Source: Acetobacter fabarum
Lineage (GTDB): Bacteria > Pseudomonadota > Alphaproteobacteria > Acetobacterales > Acetobacteraceae
Assembly: GCF_011516925.1 (NCBI RefSeq)
Contig: NZ_WOTG01000005.1
Span: forward strand, 62,001 to 126,000
Reading direction: 5' to 3'
DNA: 64,000 nt
Positions 9,374 through 18,354 of this stretch are shown here, in pieces. A program made the translations under genes and the position numbers. The notes below the pieces were generated by a model that was given only the letters and a program-made list of their open reading frames with translations, did not search any database and had not been told where the DNA came from. Numbering within the stretch: the stretch's first letter is position 1; the number at the start of each line of letters is the position of its first letter.

Positions 9374-10065
9374 TGACTCTGGCTCTCTCTCAGGTTTTTC
9401 GCGGGCCGCTTAAACTGGTCATTTTTGACTGTGATGGTGTGCTGGTTGATAGCGAGGAAACCTGTTGCCGCCTGTGTGCGCAGGCGGCGCGGGAGGCCGG
9501 ATGGAACGTGCCCGATGCTCTGGCTGTGCAGACATTTTCTGGCATGTCCCTGGCGACCATTCAGCCCATGATCGAGCGCAATGCAGGCAAAACGCTTGGC
9601 GCTGAGTGGGAGCCAACAATGCAGCAGCGCTTTGTTGCCGCCATGAAGGAAGGCGTGGAACCAGTTAGCGGTGTGCACGCCATGCTTGATGCGGTGCAAA
9701 AGCTGGGTGTTCCCGTGCGTGTTGCGTCCAATTCCTCCTGCGAGGAAATGGATGTAAAGTTTGAAAAAACCAGCCTTTCCCCTTATTTTGATGGGCGTAT
9801 TCATTCTGCGCGGGATATGGGCGTGCCCAAGCCCAGACCCGATGTGTATCTGAAAGCAGCCGAGGCAGAAGGTGTTCTGCCGTGCGAATGCGTGGTGCTT
9901 GAAGATAGTGACCCCGGTGCTAAGGCAGCAGTTGATGCAGGTATGGCCTGCGTTATGCTTCGTGCACCGGAAAAAGCGCTTCCGGATTGGAAAGGGGTCG
10001 AAAGAATAGAGAAATTATCTGATTTCCCGCATATTCTTTCCGAACTGATCAAGGTTGCATCATAA
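9373..10065 (+). CDS. HAD superfamily phosphatase (phosphoglycolate phosphatase/beta-PGM type)
   Basis: Haloacid dehalogenase-like hydrolase, subfamily IA. Motif I FDCDGVLVDSE (residues 18-28) carries the nucleophile and acid/base aspartates, motif II is ASNSS near 118, and motif III/IV combines KPRPDVYLKA and VLEDSDPG. A helical cap lies between motifs I and II. The substrate is unknown; relatives act on small phosphorylated sugars or glycolate. It is translationally coupled to hemE in front and hemJ behind, but that placement does not prove a role in heme synthesis. Confidence 0.9.
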   Translation: MTLALSQVFRGPLKLVIFDCDGVLVDSEETCCRLCAQAAREAGWNVPDALAVQTFSGMSLATIQPMIERNAGKTLGAEWEPTMQQRFVAAMKEGVEPVSGVHAMLDAVQKLGVPVRVASNSSCEEMDVKFEKTSLSPYFDGRIHSARDMGVPKPRPDVYLKAAEAEGVLPCECVVLEDSDPGAKAAVDAGMACVMLRAPEKALPDWKGVERIEKLSDFPHILSELIKVAS

Positions 10066-10517
10066 TGGTTTTTGACGTGCTTCTTCCATGGGTCAGGTGG
10101 TTTGTCGCGTTTCACATCATGTCTGTCATGGCATGGATGGCGGGGTTGTTTTATTTGCCCCGGCTGTTTGTGTATCACTGTCAGGTCAAGGCCGGGACTG
10201 CGGAAAGCACGCGGTTTAAAACCATGGAGCGCCGGTTGATCAAGGCCATTATGGTGCCGGCCATGTGCTCCAGTCTGCTCTTTGGTGTCTTGCTGGTTTT
10301 AACACCCGGCTCGGTGGACTGGGGAGCTGGTTGGTGGCATTTAAAATTGCTGTGTGTGCTGCTTATGTTCGGTTTTCAGGGCCTGTGTGGTCGTTGGTAC
10401 CGTGGGTTTGCACAGGATAATAACCAGCATTCGGAAAAGTTTTACAGACTGGCTAATGAAGTACCAACCGTGCTGATGATGGTTATCGTGATTATGGTTG
10501 TTGTTAGGCCATTTTGA
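10065..10517 (+). CDS. hemJ: Protoporphyrinogen oxidase HemJ
   Basis: Inner-membrane protein of the HemJ/UPF0093 family, which oxidises protoporphyrinogen IX in most alphaproteobacteria that lack HemG and HemY. About four TM segments in 150 residues. Conserved elements: FHIMSVMAWMAGLFYLPR with the essential histidine near residue 17, LIKAIMVPAM, WWHLKLL, and the C-terminal YRLANEVPTVLM and MVVVRPF. The ATG overlaps the stop of the preceding gene by one base. Being in one operon with hemE supports the heme assignment. Confidence 0.95.
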   Translation: MVFDVLLPWVRWFVAFHIMSVMAWMAGLFYLPRLFVYHCQVKAGTAESTRFKTMERRLIKAIMVPAMCSSLLFGVLLVLTPGSVDWGAGWWHLKLLCVLLMFGFQGLCGRWYRGFAQDNNQHSEKFYRLANEVPTVLMMVIVIMVVVRPF

Positions 10518-10523
10518 AAAATA

Positions 10524-10560
10524 TGATATAATATAAGAGTATTTCGCATATTATATCATG
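10524..10560. repeat. Perfect 12-bp inverted repeat, AT-rich
   Basis: ATGATATAATAT (10524-10535) and its exact reverse complement (10549-10560) are separated by 13 bases, starting 7 bases after the hemJ stop. No T-run follows. It may be part of a double terminator or an mRNA 3'-end stabiliser. The function is not known. Confidence 0.55.
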
Positions 10561-10570
10561 CAGAATACTA

Positions 10571-10603
10571 CCATTACCCTGCTCTTTTTGTGCAGGGTAA
10601 TGG
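10571..10603 (+). terminator. Hairpin after hemJ, probable terminator
   Basis: A perfect 12-bp stem CCATTACCCTGC/GCAGGGTAATGG with a 9-base T-rich loop, 53 bases after hemJ. It is followed by the mixed sequence CTTTGACTTT, not a clean T-run, so termination efficiency is uncertain. The rest of the gap to 10764 is AT-rich and probably holds the promoter of the next gene. Confidence 0.55.
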
Positions 10604-10764
10604 CTTTGACTTTCCTGCAAAAGACACAGATTTGCGTTTTATGTAAATCCTTGTAACCTGACATCAAGGTTTAAAAACCTATGGCAAAAACATGGATTAT
10701 TTTTTGCCCATATGTTTGAATTGCTAAAATTTATAAAAATACAATATCGGGGAGAAGGCGTAAT

Positions 10765-11349
10765 ATGTCCTTAACTGTGCGTTCAGTTGCGGTGTTTTGT
10801 GGCTCCCGCATGGGGGATAAACCTGTTTATCGCCAGACGGCGGAACTGGCTGGTAAAACATTGGCCGAAAAAAACATTCGACTGATTTATGGCGGTGGTG
10901 CCAACGGGCTCATGGGCGTGGTGGCCGATGCCGTTATTAAATCCGGCGGGGCGGTAACGGGGGTTATCCCCGAGTTTTTGAAAACCCGTGAACGGATGCA
11001 TGATCAGGTTTCCGAGCTGATTGTGACGGACTCCATGCATGCCCGCAAACAGATCATGTTTGCGCAGGCCGATGCATTCTGGATTCTTCCGGGCGGATTT
11101 GGCACGTTTGATGAGACAATGGAAATTCTGACCTGGAAGCAGCTTGGCCAGCACAAAAAGCCTATTCTGCTGGTTAATGTGGACGGCTGGGGCGATGCCA
11201 TGGTCGCCATGCTGGATACAGCAGTTAGCCAGGGGTTTGCCTCGGCAGAAGCGCGCGCGCTGATTCAGGTCGTGCCGGATATATCGGCCGCTCTGGCGTG
11301 TTCTGTTGTATCTGATCAGGTGCATGATCTGCCTATGTCTGCCCTGTAA
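10765..11349 (+). CDS. LOG family (TIGR00730) nucleotide 5'-monophosphate phosphoribohydrolase
   Basis: Rossmann-fold protein of the LOG (lysine decarboxylase-like, misnamed) family, which in characterised members cleaves cytokinin ribotides or other nucleoside monophosphates. The motif YGGGANGLMGVVA (residues 42-54) and the diagnostic PGGFGTFDE (108-116) are present; the latter carries the catalytic glutamate. The 194-residue length is typical. GGAGAAGG precedes the ATG at good spacing. In bacteria the physiological substrate is often AMP, so a hormone role should not be assumed. Confidence 0.92.
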   Translation: MSLTVRSVAVFCGSRMGDKPVYRQTAELAGKTLAEKNIRLIYGGGANGLMGVVADAVIKSGGAVTGVIPEFLKTRERMHDQVSELIVTDSMHARKQIMFAQADAFWILPGGFGTFDETMEILTWKQLGQHKKPILLVNVDGWGDAMVAMLDTAVSQGFASAEARALIQVVPDISAALACSVVSDQVHDLPMSAL

Positions 11350-11370
11350 ACCAGAGGGCTCATGCATTTC

Positions 11371-11395
11371 CTCTCTTGCTTATAAAGCAAGAGAG
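11371..11395 (+). terminator. Hairpin after the LOG gene, possible terminator
   Basis: A perfect 11-bp stem CTCTCTTGCTT/AAGCAAGAGAG with a 3-base loop, 21 bases after the stop codon and 24 bases before tRNA-Pro. There is no T-run, so it could instead be a processing site. Confidence 0.45.
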
Positions 11396-11418
11396 ATGTA
11401 TAGCGCATTCAGCCATAA

Positions 11419-11495
11419 CGGAGTGTAGCTCAGCCTGGTAGAGCACTGTGTTCGGGACGCAGGGGCCGGAGGTTCGAATCCTCTCACTCCGACCA
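11419..11495 (+). tRNA. tRNA-Pro (anticodon CGG)
   Basis: A 77-nt cloverleaf: acceptor CGGAGTG/CACTCCG, D-arm AGCTCAGCCTGGTAGAGC, anticodon loop TTCGGGA, T-arm GGAGGTTCGAATCCTCT, and an encoded CCA. Confidence 0.96.
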
Positions 11496-11655
11496 TGGCT
11501 TTTCTGGAAAAATCAGTTTTCCTTGCAGGGTGCTTTTAGGCACTCTGTTTTTGCATGCCAAAAGTATGCAACACCTGCAAAATCCAACGCATATAATATT
11601 CAGACAGCGTATTCCATTGTCCCATCATTTATAAAAATTATTGTTGTATTCAACA

Positions 11656-11694
11656 AAAAACCCCTCACGCCACTCAGAAGCGTGAGGGGTTTTT
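11656..11694. terminator. Bidirectional terminator
   Basis: AAAAACCCCTCACGC and its exact reverse complement are separated by a 9-base loop, giving a 10-bp GC-rich core with A-tract and T-tract flanks, so it can work on both strands. It lies 18 bases beyond the stop of the minus-strand gene ending at 11713 and downstream of tRNA-Pro on the plus strand. The rest of 11496-11655 shows no gene. Confidence 0.88.
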
Positions 11695-11712
11695 ATGTGG
11701 CAGAAGTTCGGT

Positions 11713-12162
11713 TCAGGCCCGTTTGGCGACTGCTGTGTAATGGCTGTCCACAAGGGTATTGGCTGCAAACAGGGAGGGATGATGTGCATCCTGCATCTGC
11801 CCGACCAGAAGGTTTTCCCACCGGCGCATATCGGCCTGTCGGTCAGCCTGAATACCTTTGTTCAGCTCCTCAAACTGCAATGCGGCAAAAGAACCGAGCA
11901 CAATGCTGGACACAAAAGCCGCACTGGCGACCAGACCGGGGAGTGAGAGCGCATAGTCAGACCATTGCTCGGACTCCGGCAGGGATTGCCACAAGAACCG
12001 CGACAGGGCGGAATTATCTGTAAAATCCTGCCAGTGCACGGCCAAACCAGCATGGAAGACAGAAAATTTAAGTCCGCATGTCATAAAAATAAACGTGGAG
12101 CAGATAGCAAGGCTCAGGGCTGCGAGCCAGAGCGAGACGAATGTTGCTTTTTTCCATGCCAT
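11713..12162 (-). CDS. Predicted two-TM membrane protein, unknown function
   Basis: A 149-residue protein I do not recognise. It has a hydrophobic N-terminal segment (about residues 9-28) and a second one (about 75-98), with a soluble loop of roughly 45 residues between them and a polar C-terminal tail. Support for its being real: a strong GGAGG 8 bases before the ATG and a terminator right after the stop. It is divergent from the glycine-rich protein gene. Confidence 0.65.
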   Translation of the reverse strand: MAWKKATFVSLWLAALSLAICSTFIFMTCGLKFSVFHAGLAVHWQDFTDNSALSRFLWQSLPESEQWSDYALSLPGLVASAAFVSSIVLGSFAALQFEELNKGIQADRQADMRRWENLLVGQMQDAHHPSLFAANTLVDSHYTAVAKRA

Positions 12163-12412
12163 GTTGTCCGGCCTCCTAATTTGGGTTTGTTAGGGGGCAA
12201 AAGCGGAACGGTGTATAAAGACACCGCGCTTCCTCCGTTGTTTAAAACGTATATCAGGTATTCAATATATGCAAGGTAAATCGTGCAGGAGAGGCTCTTC
12301 TGGCATACTGAAAAAGATGGAATCCTGTGCTGGAAAGCCTTCCAGATCATGCCCATTATTAGAACATGATTTTTTTGTCTCCTGATCAGCAGACAAGAGT
12401 GGGGGCGTAGGA

Positions 12413-13072
12413 ATGAAGCAGACACATACGGTAAAAATAGGTCTTCTGGCTTTGCTGCTGGCGGGGGTTCATCTTTCTTTCGGTCATGCCTATGCGCAGC
12501 ATGGGGGGCACTTTGGCGGTGGCCCCGGTGGTGGTCATTTCGGTGGACCGGGTGGTGGCTGGCATGGGGGTGGCCATGGCGGCTGGGGCGGCGGTTGGCG
12601 TGGTCCTGGTGGATGGGACAGAGGCCCCGGCTGGGGCGGTGGCTGGGGTGGCTATTACGGTGGCGGCTGGGGGTGGGGATACCCCTATTCTTATGGTGGT
12701 TATGGTGGTTGGAACCCATATTGGGGCAACCCCTACTGGAGTCCTTACTGGGCGGGTTGGGGCTGGGGATGGTCCATGCCATATGCTTATGGTCGCACGG
12801 CTGATGTAGAAACATATAGCGGATCATATGCACCGCCAGAGCAGGTTCCTCCACAACCCGTGCCAGAGGGAACGCCACCACAGCAGGCAACGGGGCAGAG
12901 CTACTACGCGCCGCCATCCTATTATGCCAGCCCGGATTATGGGCAATATCCGGCGACACAAAGCATGCCCCCGCCCAGCCAGAATGTGGAAGGGAGCGAT
13001 GGAACTGTGATGTTCAATTGTAAAAGTGGTTATTTTTACAACAACTTAACGCAAAACTGCGATAAGCGCTAA
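12413..13072 (+). CDS. Secreted Gly/Trp/Tyr/His-rich protein
   Basis: A 219-residue protein of unknown function. A signal peptide ends AYA near residue 28. Residues 29-125 are dominated by Gly with regularly spaced Trp, Tyr and His, alternating runs such as GGGWGWG and WNPYWGNPYW; 125-190 is Pro/Gln/Tyr-rich. The last 25 residues form a small Cys-containing tail with C205 and C217, which could form a disulfide. Such low-complexity aromatic/Gly proteins are often surface or matrix components, but that is inference. AGGA is close to the ATG. An 11-bp hairpin follows the gene. Confidence 0.75.
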   Translation: MKQTHTVKIGLLALLLAGVHLSFGHAYAQHGGHFGGGPGGGHFGGPGGGWHGGGHGGWGGGWRGPGGWDRGPGWGGGWGGYYGGGWGWGYPYSYGGYGGWNPYWGNPYWSPYWAGWGWGWSMPYAYGRTADVETYSGSYAPPEQVPPQPVPEGTPPQQATGQSYYAPPSYYASPDYGQYPATQSMPPPSQNVEGSDGTVMFNCKSGYFYNNLTQNCDKR

Positions 13073-13080
13073 GGCCAGAG

Positions 13081-13117
13081 CCACAGGTTGCTACGCGGGA
13101 GCATTGGCAACCTGTGG
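13081..13117 (+). terminator. Hairpin after the glycine-rich gene
   Basis: A perfect 11-bp stem CCACAGGTTGC/GCAACCTGTGG with a 15-base loop, 8 bases after the stop codon and before the convergent ogt gene. No T-run follows on either strand, so it may be a factor-dependent or stabilising structure. Confidence 0.45.
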
Positions 13118-13123
13118 GGCTGT

Positions 13124-13588
13124 TCAGGCCCGTTGAGGGAGTTCTACCCCTTCAAGTTCAAGTAGCCAGACCTTGTCATCCACGCCACCATCGCCCGAAT
13201 ATCCACCAAGCCCATTGCGTGCCAGCACGCGGTGGCACGGGATAAGAATGGGAATAGGGTTGCGCCCAACAGCCTGCCCTACAGACTGGGGGCTGCCGCC
13301 AGCCTTTTGTGCCAGTTCGCCATAGGTTGTGGTCGTCCCTGTGGGTATGGTCTGCAAAACGGCCCAGATTTTTTTCTGGTATGGTGTGCCATAGGGTTCG
13401 AGAGGAAAGGGGAAGGCGCCTAGGGCCGACGGGTCATCAAACCACTGGTCGAGCCAGTCCCGTGCCTGGCAGAGGAGTGGTGTTTCGGTCTGGTCCCGTC
13501 CCCAGCCCCAATCCAGGGAAATGATTTTTCCATCTTCTTCAGACAGGGTAAGTGGTCCCAGGGGAGAGTGGAGGGAAAGCTGAGGCAT
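13124..13588 (-). CDS. ogt: Methylated-DNA-protein-cysteine methyltransferase
   Basis: Suicide DNA repair enzyme that moves the methyl group from O6-methylguanine onto its own cysteine. The active site IPCHRVL lies about 35 residues from the C-terminus. The helix-turn-helix region GTTTTYGELAQKAG with SVGQAVGRNP, and GGYSGDGG after the active site, complete the signature. At 154 residues it lacks any Ada regulatory domain. An in-frame start exists further upstream at 13669, but the ATG at 13588 begins right at the conserved domain and is preferred. Confidence 0.92.
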   Translation of the reverse strand: MPQLSLHSPLGPLTLSEEDGKIISLDWGWGRDQTETPLLCQARDWLDQWFDDPSALGAFPFPLEPYGTPYQKKIWAVLQTIPTGTTTTYGELAQKAGGSPQSVGQAVGRNPIPILIPCHRVLARNGLGGYSGDGGVDDKVWLLELEGVELPQRA

Positions 13589-13768
13589 GGGTCTGGCACT
13601 TTCTGAATAACAACAGAGTGGGCGGGGCAAAAGCAGGCACGGTGTGGTGCTGCTGCCAGCACGTTCCATATAGGCCGCTTTTTATCATTTTTTAAATCTA
13701 CGTTTGCGGACAAAACTGCACTAAAAACACGGTGTTGTCTTGAACAAAACAGTAAGGAACACAGTACG

Positions 13769-15088
13769 GTGGGATATCAGGGGGAAGACACTATTTTTGC
13801 TGTGTCTACAGGTGTAGAGCGCGCGGCTATTGCCGTTATGCGTGTGAGCGGCAAAGGGAGTGCGGATCTTCTGGTAAAGCTCTGTGGTGTGTTGCCTCCA
13901 CCACGCAAGGCGGTTTTACGCCGCATATGGCGGCAGGCGGATGTGCAGGACACCCTGTTGGACGAAGCCCTTGTCCTGTGGTTTCCCGGTCCCAAAAGCT
14001 ATACGGGAGAGGATGGGTTTGAACTGCACCTGCATGCGGGGCCTGCCATAATTCAGGCTGTGGCCCATGCTCTGGTGGATGCAGGGGCACGTCCTGCGGA
14101 GCCGGGTGAATTTACGCGCAGGGCTTTTACCAATGGCCGGATGGATCTGGTAGAGGCCGAGGGCATAGCCGATCTGGTGGCCGCGGAAACCGAAAGCCAG
14201 CGCAGGCAGGCACTGGCGCAGGCCGATGGTGCGCTGAGCCGTGTTTATGAGGGATGGTCAGAACGGCTGAAAAAGCTTCTGGCTTTTCAGGAAGCCCTGA
14301 TAGACTTCCCTGACGAAGATATCCCCCCCGAAGTGGAGGAGGAAATCCGATCAGGAATCCGGCAGCTTATCGAGCAGATGCAGCAACACATTGCTGATGG
14401 GCAGCGTGGGGAGCGTATTCGGCGTGGGGTGGTTTTTGCCATTACAGGCCCACCCAATGCAGGTAAGTCCAGTTTGTTAAACTGGCTGGCAGAACGGGAT
14501 GCCGCCATTGTTTCCCCCATTGCAGGGACCACGCGGGACGCGCTGGAAATTGTGGGTAGTCTGGCGGGGATCAAGGTCACGTTTGTTGATACTGCTGGCC
14601 TGCGTGAAACCGAGGATGAAATAGAGGCCGAAGGTGTGCGTCGTGCTTTGTTTCACGTGAAACAGGCCGACTGTGTTGTGCAGATGTTTGCAGCCCCCGA
14701 CGTGCCACAAAGTGTATTCCCCGGTGCGCTTGTGGTTGGGAACAAGCTTGACTTGGCCGACCTTCCGGCAGAGGTAGAGGGCGTTGGTGTTATTCCTGTC
14801 AGCCTGAAAACAGGCGAGGGGCTGGATGCGCTACGCCAGATTCTGGAACAGAAGGTACTGGCGCTAACCGCATCGTCCACAGGGATGCCGTTGTTAACCC
14901 GGGCCCGCCATAGCGCAGGCGTGCAGGATGCCTGTGCCAGTCTGGAAGAAGCACTCCGGCAGGAATGGCCCGAAGTGCGGGGTGAGGAACTCAGGCTGGC
15001 CATGCGGGCTCTGGGGCGGTTAACAGGACATGTAGGGGTTGAGGAACTGCTGGATGCCATTTTTGGGCAGTTCTGTATTGGCAAATAA
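13769..15088 (+). CDS. mnmE: tRNA modification GTPase MnmE
   Basis: GTPase that works with MnmG to place a carboxymethylaminomethyl group on U34 of certain tRNAs. It has the N-terminal tetrahydrofolate-binding domain with GEFTRRAF, then the G domain: P-loop GPPNAGKSS (about 229-237), TTRD, DTAG and NKLD. It ends FCIGK, the family's catalytic cysteine motif. The 439-residue length is usual. Start is GTG at 13769 with AAGGA upstream. A perfect parS palindrome lies within the G-domain part (14649-14664), encoding FHVK. First gene of the mnmE-mnmG-rsmG-parA-parB cluster. Confidence 0.97.
   Translation: MGYQGEDTIFAVSTGVERAAIAVMRVSGKGSADLLVKLCGVLPPPRKAVLRRIWRQADVQDTLLDEALVLWFPGPKSYTGEDGFELHLHAGPAIIQAVAHALVDAGARPAEPGEFTRRAFTNGRMDLVEAEGIADLVAAETESQRRQALAQADGALSRVYEGWSERLKKLLAFQEALIDFPDEDIPPEVEEEIRSGIRQLIEQMQQHIADGQRGERIRRGVVFAITGPPNAGKSSLLNWLAERDAAIVSPIAGTTRDALEIVGSLAGIKVTFVDTAGLRETEDEIEAEGVRRALFHVKQADCVVQMFAAPDVPQSVFPGALVVGNKLDLADLPAEVEGVGVIPVSLKTGEGLDALRQILEQKVLALTASSTGMPLLTRARHSAGVQDACASLEEALRQEWPEVRGEELRLAMRALGRLTGHVGVEELLDAIFGQFCIGK
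14649..14664. promoter_or_regulatory. parS: parS centromere site 1 (inside mnmE)
   Basis: The 16 bases match the bacterial parS consensus TGTTTCACGTGAAACA exactly. parS is the ParB-CTP loading site that nucleates the partition complex near oriC. It is embedded in coding sequence, about 3.7 kb upstream of parB and 6.4 kb from the putative origin. Confidence 0.95.
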
Positions 15089-15109
15089 GGGCATGGTGCA
15101 GGCGTGGTG

Positions 15110-16990
15110 ATGATGGGGTCTTACGATGTGATTGTGGTTGGCGGTGGTCACGCCGGGTGCGAGGCAGCCGCCGCAGCCGCCCGGTGTGGAGCCAGAACGC
15201 TCCTGCTAACGCATAACAAACACACAGTTGGTGCCATGTCCTGCAACCCGGCAATCGGGGGCATAGGCAAGGGCCATCTGGTGCGGGAAATTGACGCACT
15301 GGATGGGCTTATGGGCCGCGCGGCAGACCGGGCTGGTATTCATTTCAAACTGCTTAATCGCTCCAAGGGGCCAGCCGTGCAGGGGCCGCGTGCGCAGGCG
15401 GACCGTATGCTGTACCGTCAGGCCATACAGGACCTGCTCGCCCAGACGCCGGGGTTGGATATTGTGGAAGGCGCTGTAGCAGACCTGCTGTGCCAGAACG
15501 ATGGACGCGTCTGTGGTGTTGTGTGCGAAGATGGCAGGCAATGGCAGGCCGGTGCGGTTGTGCTTACAACCGGTACGTTTCTGGATGGGGTTATCCATAT
15601 CGGGCATCAGTCCCAGCCAGCAGGGCGGATAGGGGAGCAGCCGGCAAAAGCTCTTGCACAGCGCCTGCGGGGCATGAACCTGCGCATGGGGCGCCTGAAA
15701 ACTGGCACACCGGCAAGGCTTGAACGCAGCAGCATAGACTGGTCCGCTCTGGCTGAAGACAAAGGGGACGTTATTCCCGAACCTTTCAGCCGCATGACGC
15801 AGGCTATTACCAACCCGCAAATGGTGTGCGGCATTACCGCGACCACACAGAAAACGCACGAGATCATTCGTGAACATCTGCATCTGTCTGCCGTCTATGG
15901 GGGAGGCATTTCGGGCCGTGGGCCAAGATACTGCCCATCTATTGAAGATAAAGTCGTGCGGTTTGCGGATAAGACAAGCCACCAGATTTTTCTCGAACCC
16001 GAAGCTCTGCCCGAGCATGAAGGGGGCAATCTGGTTTACCCCAACGGTATTTCCACCAGCCTGCCTGCCCATGTGCAGGATGCCATGATTCACTCCATTC
16101 CCGGTCTGGAACATGCGGTGATCGCGCAGTACGGATACGCAGTGGAGTATGATTATGTTGACCCGCGTGAGCTCACAACATCGCTTGAGCTACGCCAATG
16201 CCCCGGCCTGTTTCTGGCAGGGCAGATTAACGGAACAACCGGGTATGAGGAGGCCGGGGCACAGGGCCTGCTGGCCGGGGTTAATGCCGCCCGTTGTGCC
16301 GGTGGGCAGGCAGGCGTGAGCCTGGACCGTGGCAAGGCCTATATTGGCGTTATGGTGGATGACCTGACAACGCAGGGGGTGAGCGAACCCTACCGTATGT
16401 TCACATCCCGGGCCGAATACAGGCTGACCCTGCGGGCAGATAATGCCGACATCCGCCTGACTCAGCTAGGCGTGGAGTGGGGGTGTGTTGGTGCCCAGCG
16501 GCAGGCCGCTTTTGCGCACGAACTGGGGCAGATCAATGCCGTAACGGCGCAGGCCGAAGCCGAAGGCTGGCAGCCACAGCAGCTTGCCAGTGTGGGCATG
16601 AAGGTTGCGCAGGATGGCCGACGCAGGAGCTTGCTGGAGGTTCTGGGCTATGGGGCCGATCCATCGATTGTAGAGCAGATTGCTCCATGGTTTTTGCAGG
16701 TGCCGGAACGGGTGCGCCAGTATGTGACCACGCAGGCGCGCTATAGTGGGTACCTGACCCGCCAGAACAGGGAAATCAAGCAACTGGAAGCTGAAACGGA
16801 AATCCGTTTTCCGCCGAAGCTGGATTTTGCCAGCATTGGTGGGCTGAGCACGGAAATGAAGGAAAGGCTGGAGCAGGCAAAGCCGGAAAGTTTTAGTGCT
16901 GCACAGCGTATTCCCGGAATGACACCGTCTGCGCTTATGGCAATTCTGGCCTATTTGCGCAAAGGGCAGGAGCAGGTGCATGTTGGCTGA
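15110..16990 (+). CDS. mnmG: tRNA uridine-5-carboxymethylaminomethylation enzyme MnmG (GidA)
   Basis: FAD-dependent partner of MnmE in wobble-uridine modification. The N-terminal dinucleotide-binding motif [12 protein letters not shown] is at the start, followed by the family's [32 protein letters not shown] lies near 150 and [13 protein letters not shown] near 370. About 626 residues is normal. Starts at 15104, 15107, 15110 and 15113 are all in frame; 15110 is chosen because GCAGG precedes it at 7 bases. It overlaps rsmG by 11 bases. Confidence 0.96.
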   Translation: MMGSYDVIVVGGGHAGCEAAAAAARCGARTLLLTHNKHTVGAMSCNPAIGGIGKGHLVREIDALDGLMGRAADRAGIHFKLLNRSKGPAVQGPRAQADRMLYRQAIQDLLAQTPGLDIVEGAVADLLCQNDGRVCGVVCEDGRQWQAGAVVLTTGTFLDGVIHIGHQSQPAGRIGEQPAKALAQRLRGMNLRMGRLKTGTPARLERSSIDWSALAEDKGDVIPEPFSRMTQAITNPQMVCGITATTQKTHEIIREHLHLSAVYGGGISGRGPRYCPSIEDKVVRFADKTSHQIFLEPEALPEHEGGNLVYPNGISTSLPAHVQDAMIHSIPGLEHAVIAQYGYAVEYDYVDPRELTTSLELRQCPGLFLAGQINGTTGYEEAGAQGLLAGVNAARCAGGQAGVSLDRGKAYIGVMVDDLTTQGVSEPYRMFTSRAEYRLTLRADNADIRLTQLGVEWGCVGAQRQAAFAHELGQINAVTAQAEAEGWQPQQLASVGMKVAQDGRRRSLLEVLGYGADPSIVEQIAPWFLQVPERVRQYVTTQARYSGYLTRQNREIKQLEAETEIRFPPKLDFASIGGLSTEMKERLEQAKPESFSAAQRIPGMTPSALMAILAYLRKGQEQVHVG

Positions 16991-17576
16991 GTACGAGACT
17001 GTTTCACGTGAAACAGAAGAACGTCTGCACGCCTATATGGCTGTGCTCAAAAAGTGGAATGAACGGATCAACCTTGTCTCCCCCAAGGATATGGATAACC
17101 TGTGGGAGCGGCATATTCTGGATAGTCTCCAGCTTGTACCTTTGGTAAAAGGGCGCGAGCGATTTGTGGATATGGGGTCAGGTGGTGGTTTTCCCGGTAT
17201 TGTGCTGGGTATAGCGGCCAATATTCCGGGGGTGCTGATCGAATCCGATCAGCGTAAATCCGCGTTTTTGCGTGAAGCCGCCAGAATAACGGGTGCCCCC
17301 CTTACTGTCCTGCCCTGCCGGCTGGACAGTGCTGAGGTTGCTCCCGCACCAGTGGTTACGGCGCGTGCGCTGGCCCCGCTGGACAAATTGTTAACATGGG
17401 CGCGTCCATTACTGGAGCCCGGTGGCGTTGGCCTGTTTCTGAAGGGACGGCAGGCCGAGCAGGAAATTGAGGAGGCAGCCAGGACCTGGCGGTTTGATGT
17501 CCGGTCATGGCCCAGCAAAACAAGCCCCGATGGTGTTATTCTGGAAGTGAGTAATTTTAATCGTGCAGAAGGCTAA
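16980..17576 (+). CDS. rsmG: 16S rRNA (guanine-527-N7)-methyltransferase RsmG (GidB)
   Basis: SAM-dependent methyltransferase that modifies G527 of 16S rRNA; its loss gives low-level streptomycin resistance in many bacteria. Seen: [19 protein letters not shown], the SAM motif [12 protein letters not shown] (about 64-75), [12 protein letters not shown] and [12 protein letters not shown]. Its N-terminal codons (TVSRET) contain the second parS site. The ATG overlaps the end of mnmG, and its own 3' end overlaps parA by 14 bases. Confidence 0.96.
   Translation: MLAEYETVSRETEERLHAYMAVLKKWNERINLVSPKDMDNLWERHILDSLQLVPLVKGRERFVDMGSGGGFPGIVLGIAANIPGVLIESDQRKSAFLREAARITGAPLTVLPCRLDSAEVAPAPVVTARALAPLDKLLTWARPLLEPGGVGLFLKGRQAEQEIEEAARTWRFDVRSWPSKTSPDGVILEVSNFNRAEG
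17000..17015. promoter_or_regulatory. parS: parS centromere site 2 (5' end of rsmG)
   Basis: A second exact 16-base match to TGTTTCACGTGAAACA, spanning codons 7-12 of rsmG and encoding VSRET. It is 2.35 kb from the first site and 1.35 kb upstream of parB. Confidence 0.95.
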
Positions 17577-18354
17577 AAAAAATCGAAAAGACTGCTGCAT
17601 TCTTGCAGTAGCAAACCAGAAAGGTGGCGTGGGCAAAACAACCACCGCCATCAATCTGGCTGCAGCTTTGGCAGCCGATGGCGCTCGCGTTGTGCTTCTG
17701 GATCTGGACCCGCAGGGCAATGCCTCTACCGGTGTTGGTGTCAGCTATGATGCCAGAAAAGGTGGCGCTTATGCCCTACTCATGCACGAAAAATCTGCGC
17801 AGGATCTTTTGCAGCCAACCGAGATTGATAACCTGTCAGTTATCGCAGCCAACACGGAACTGGTCGGGGCAGAAATCGAACTGGTTGAAACGCAAGGCCG
17901 CGAATACAGGCTGCGCGAGGCACTGGAGCCACTGGCCCAGCAGGTGGACTATATTATCATAGACTGCCCCCCAAGCCTTGGTCTGCTGACCCTGAATGCT
18001 CTGGTTGCAGCCCACGGCGTGCTGGCCCCCTTGCAGTGCGAATTTTTTGCGCTCGAAGGCTTGGGGCATCTGGTCAAAACCATTGGGCATGTGACCAAAA
18101 ACCTGAACCCCGGCCTTAAGGTCGCAGGTATTGTGCTGACCATGTATGACAAACGGAATAATCTGTCCGAACTGGTCGCAGCAGACGCACGCAGCTTTTT
18201 TGGCGATGATGTGCTTGAAACCCTTATCCCGAGGAATATCCGCATTTCCGAAGCGCAGAGCCACGGTCTGCCTGTCATGACCTACGACCCCCGCGCAACC
18301 GGAGCCACGGCCTATCAGGCGCTTGCCGCCGAAATCATGAGGAGAACGGCATGA
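17563..18354 (+). CDS. parA: Chromosome partitioning ATPase ParA
   Basis: Deviant Walker ATPase that binds the nucleoid and drives ParB-parS complexes apart after origin replication. The deviant Walker [10 protein letters not shown] with the signature lysine is at about residues 20-28, followed by DLDPQGNAS (Walker A') and the Walker [11 protein letters not shown]. 263 residues is typical of chromosomal ParA without an N-terminal helix-turn-helix. The only plausible start is GTG at 17563 inside the end of rsmG. It overlaps parB by four bases (ATGA). Confidence 0.96.
   Translation: MQKAKKNRKDCCILAVANQKGGVGKTTTAINLAAALAADGARVVLLDLDPQGNASTGVGVSYDARKGGAYALLMHEKSAQDLLQPTEIDNLSVIAANTELVGAEIELVETQGREYRLREALEPLAQQVDYIIIDCPPSLGLLTLNALVAAHGVLAPLQCEFFALEGLGHLVKTIGHVTKNLNPGLKVAGIVLTMYDKRNNLSELVAADARSFFGDDVLETLIPRNIRISEAQSHGLPVMTYDPRATGATAYQALAAEIMRRTA

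Noticed and set aside
12500..12720. Apparent short tandem repeats (GGTGGC-like)
   Set aside because: They are glycine codons of the secreted Gly-rich protein, not an independent repeat array; the same holds for the Gly/Phe linker of the dnaJ-like gene and the proline codons of tolA.
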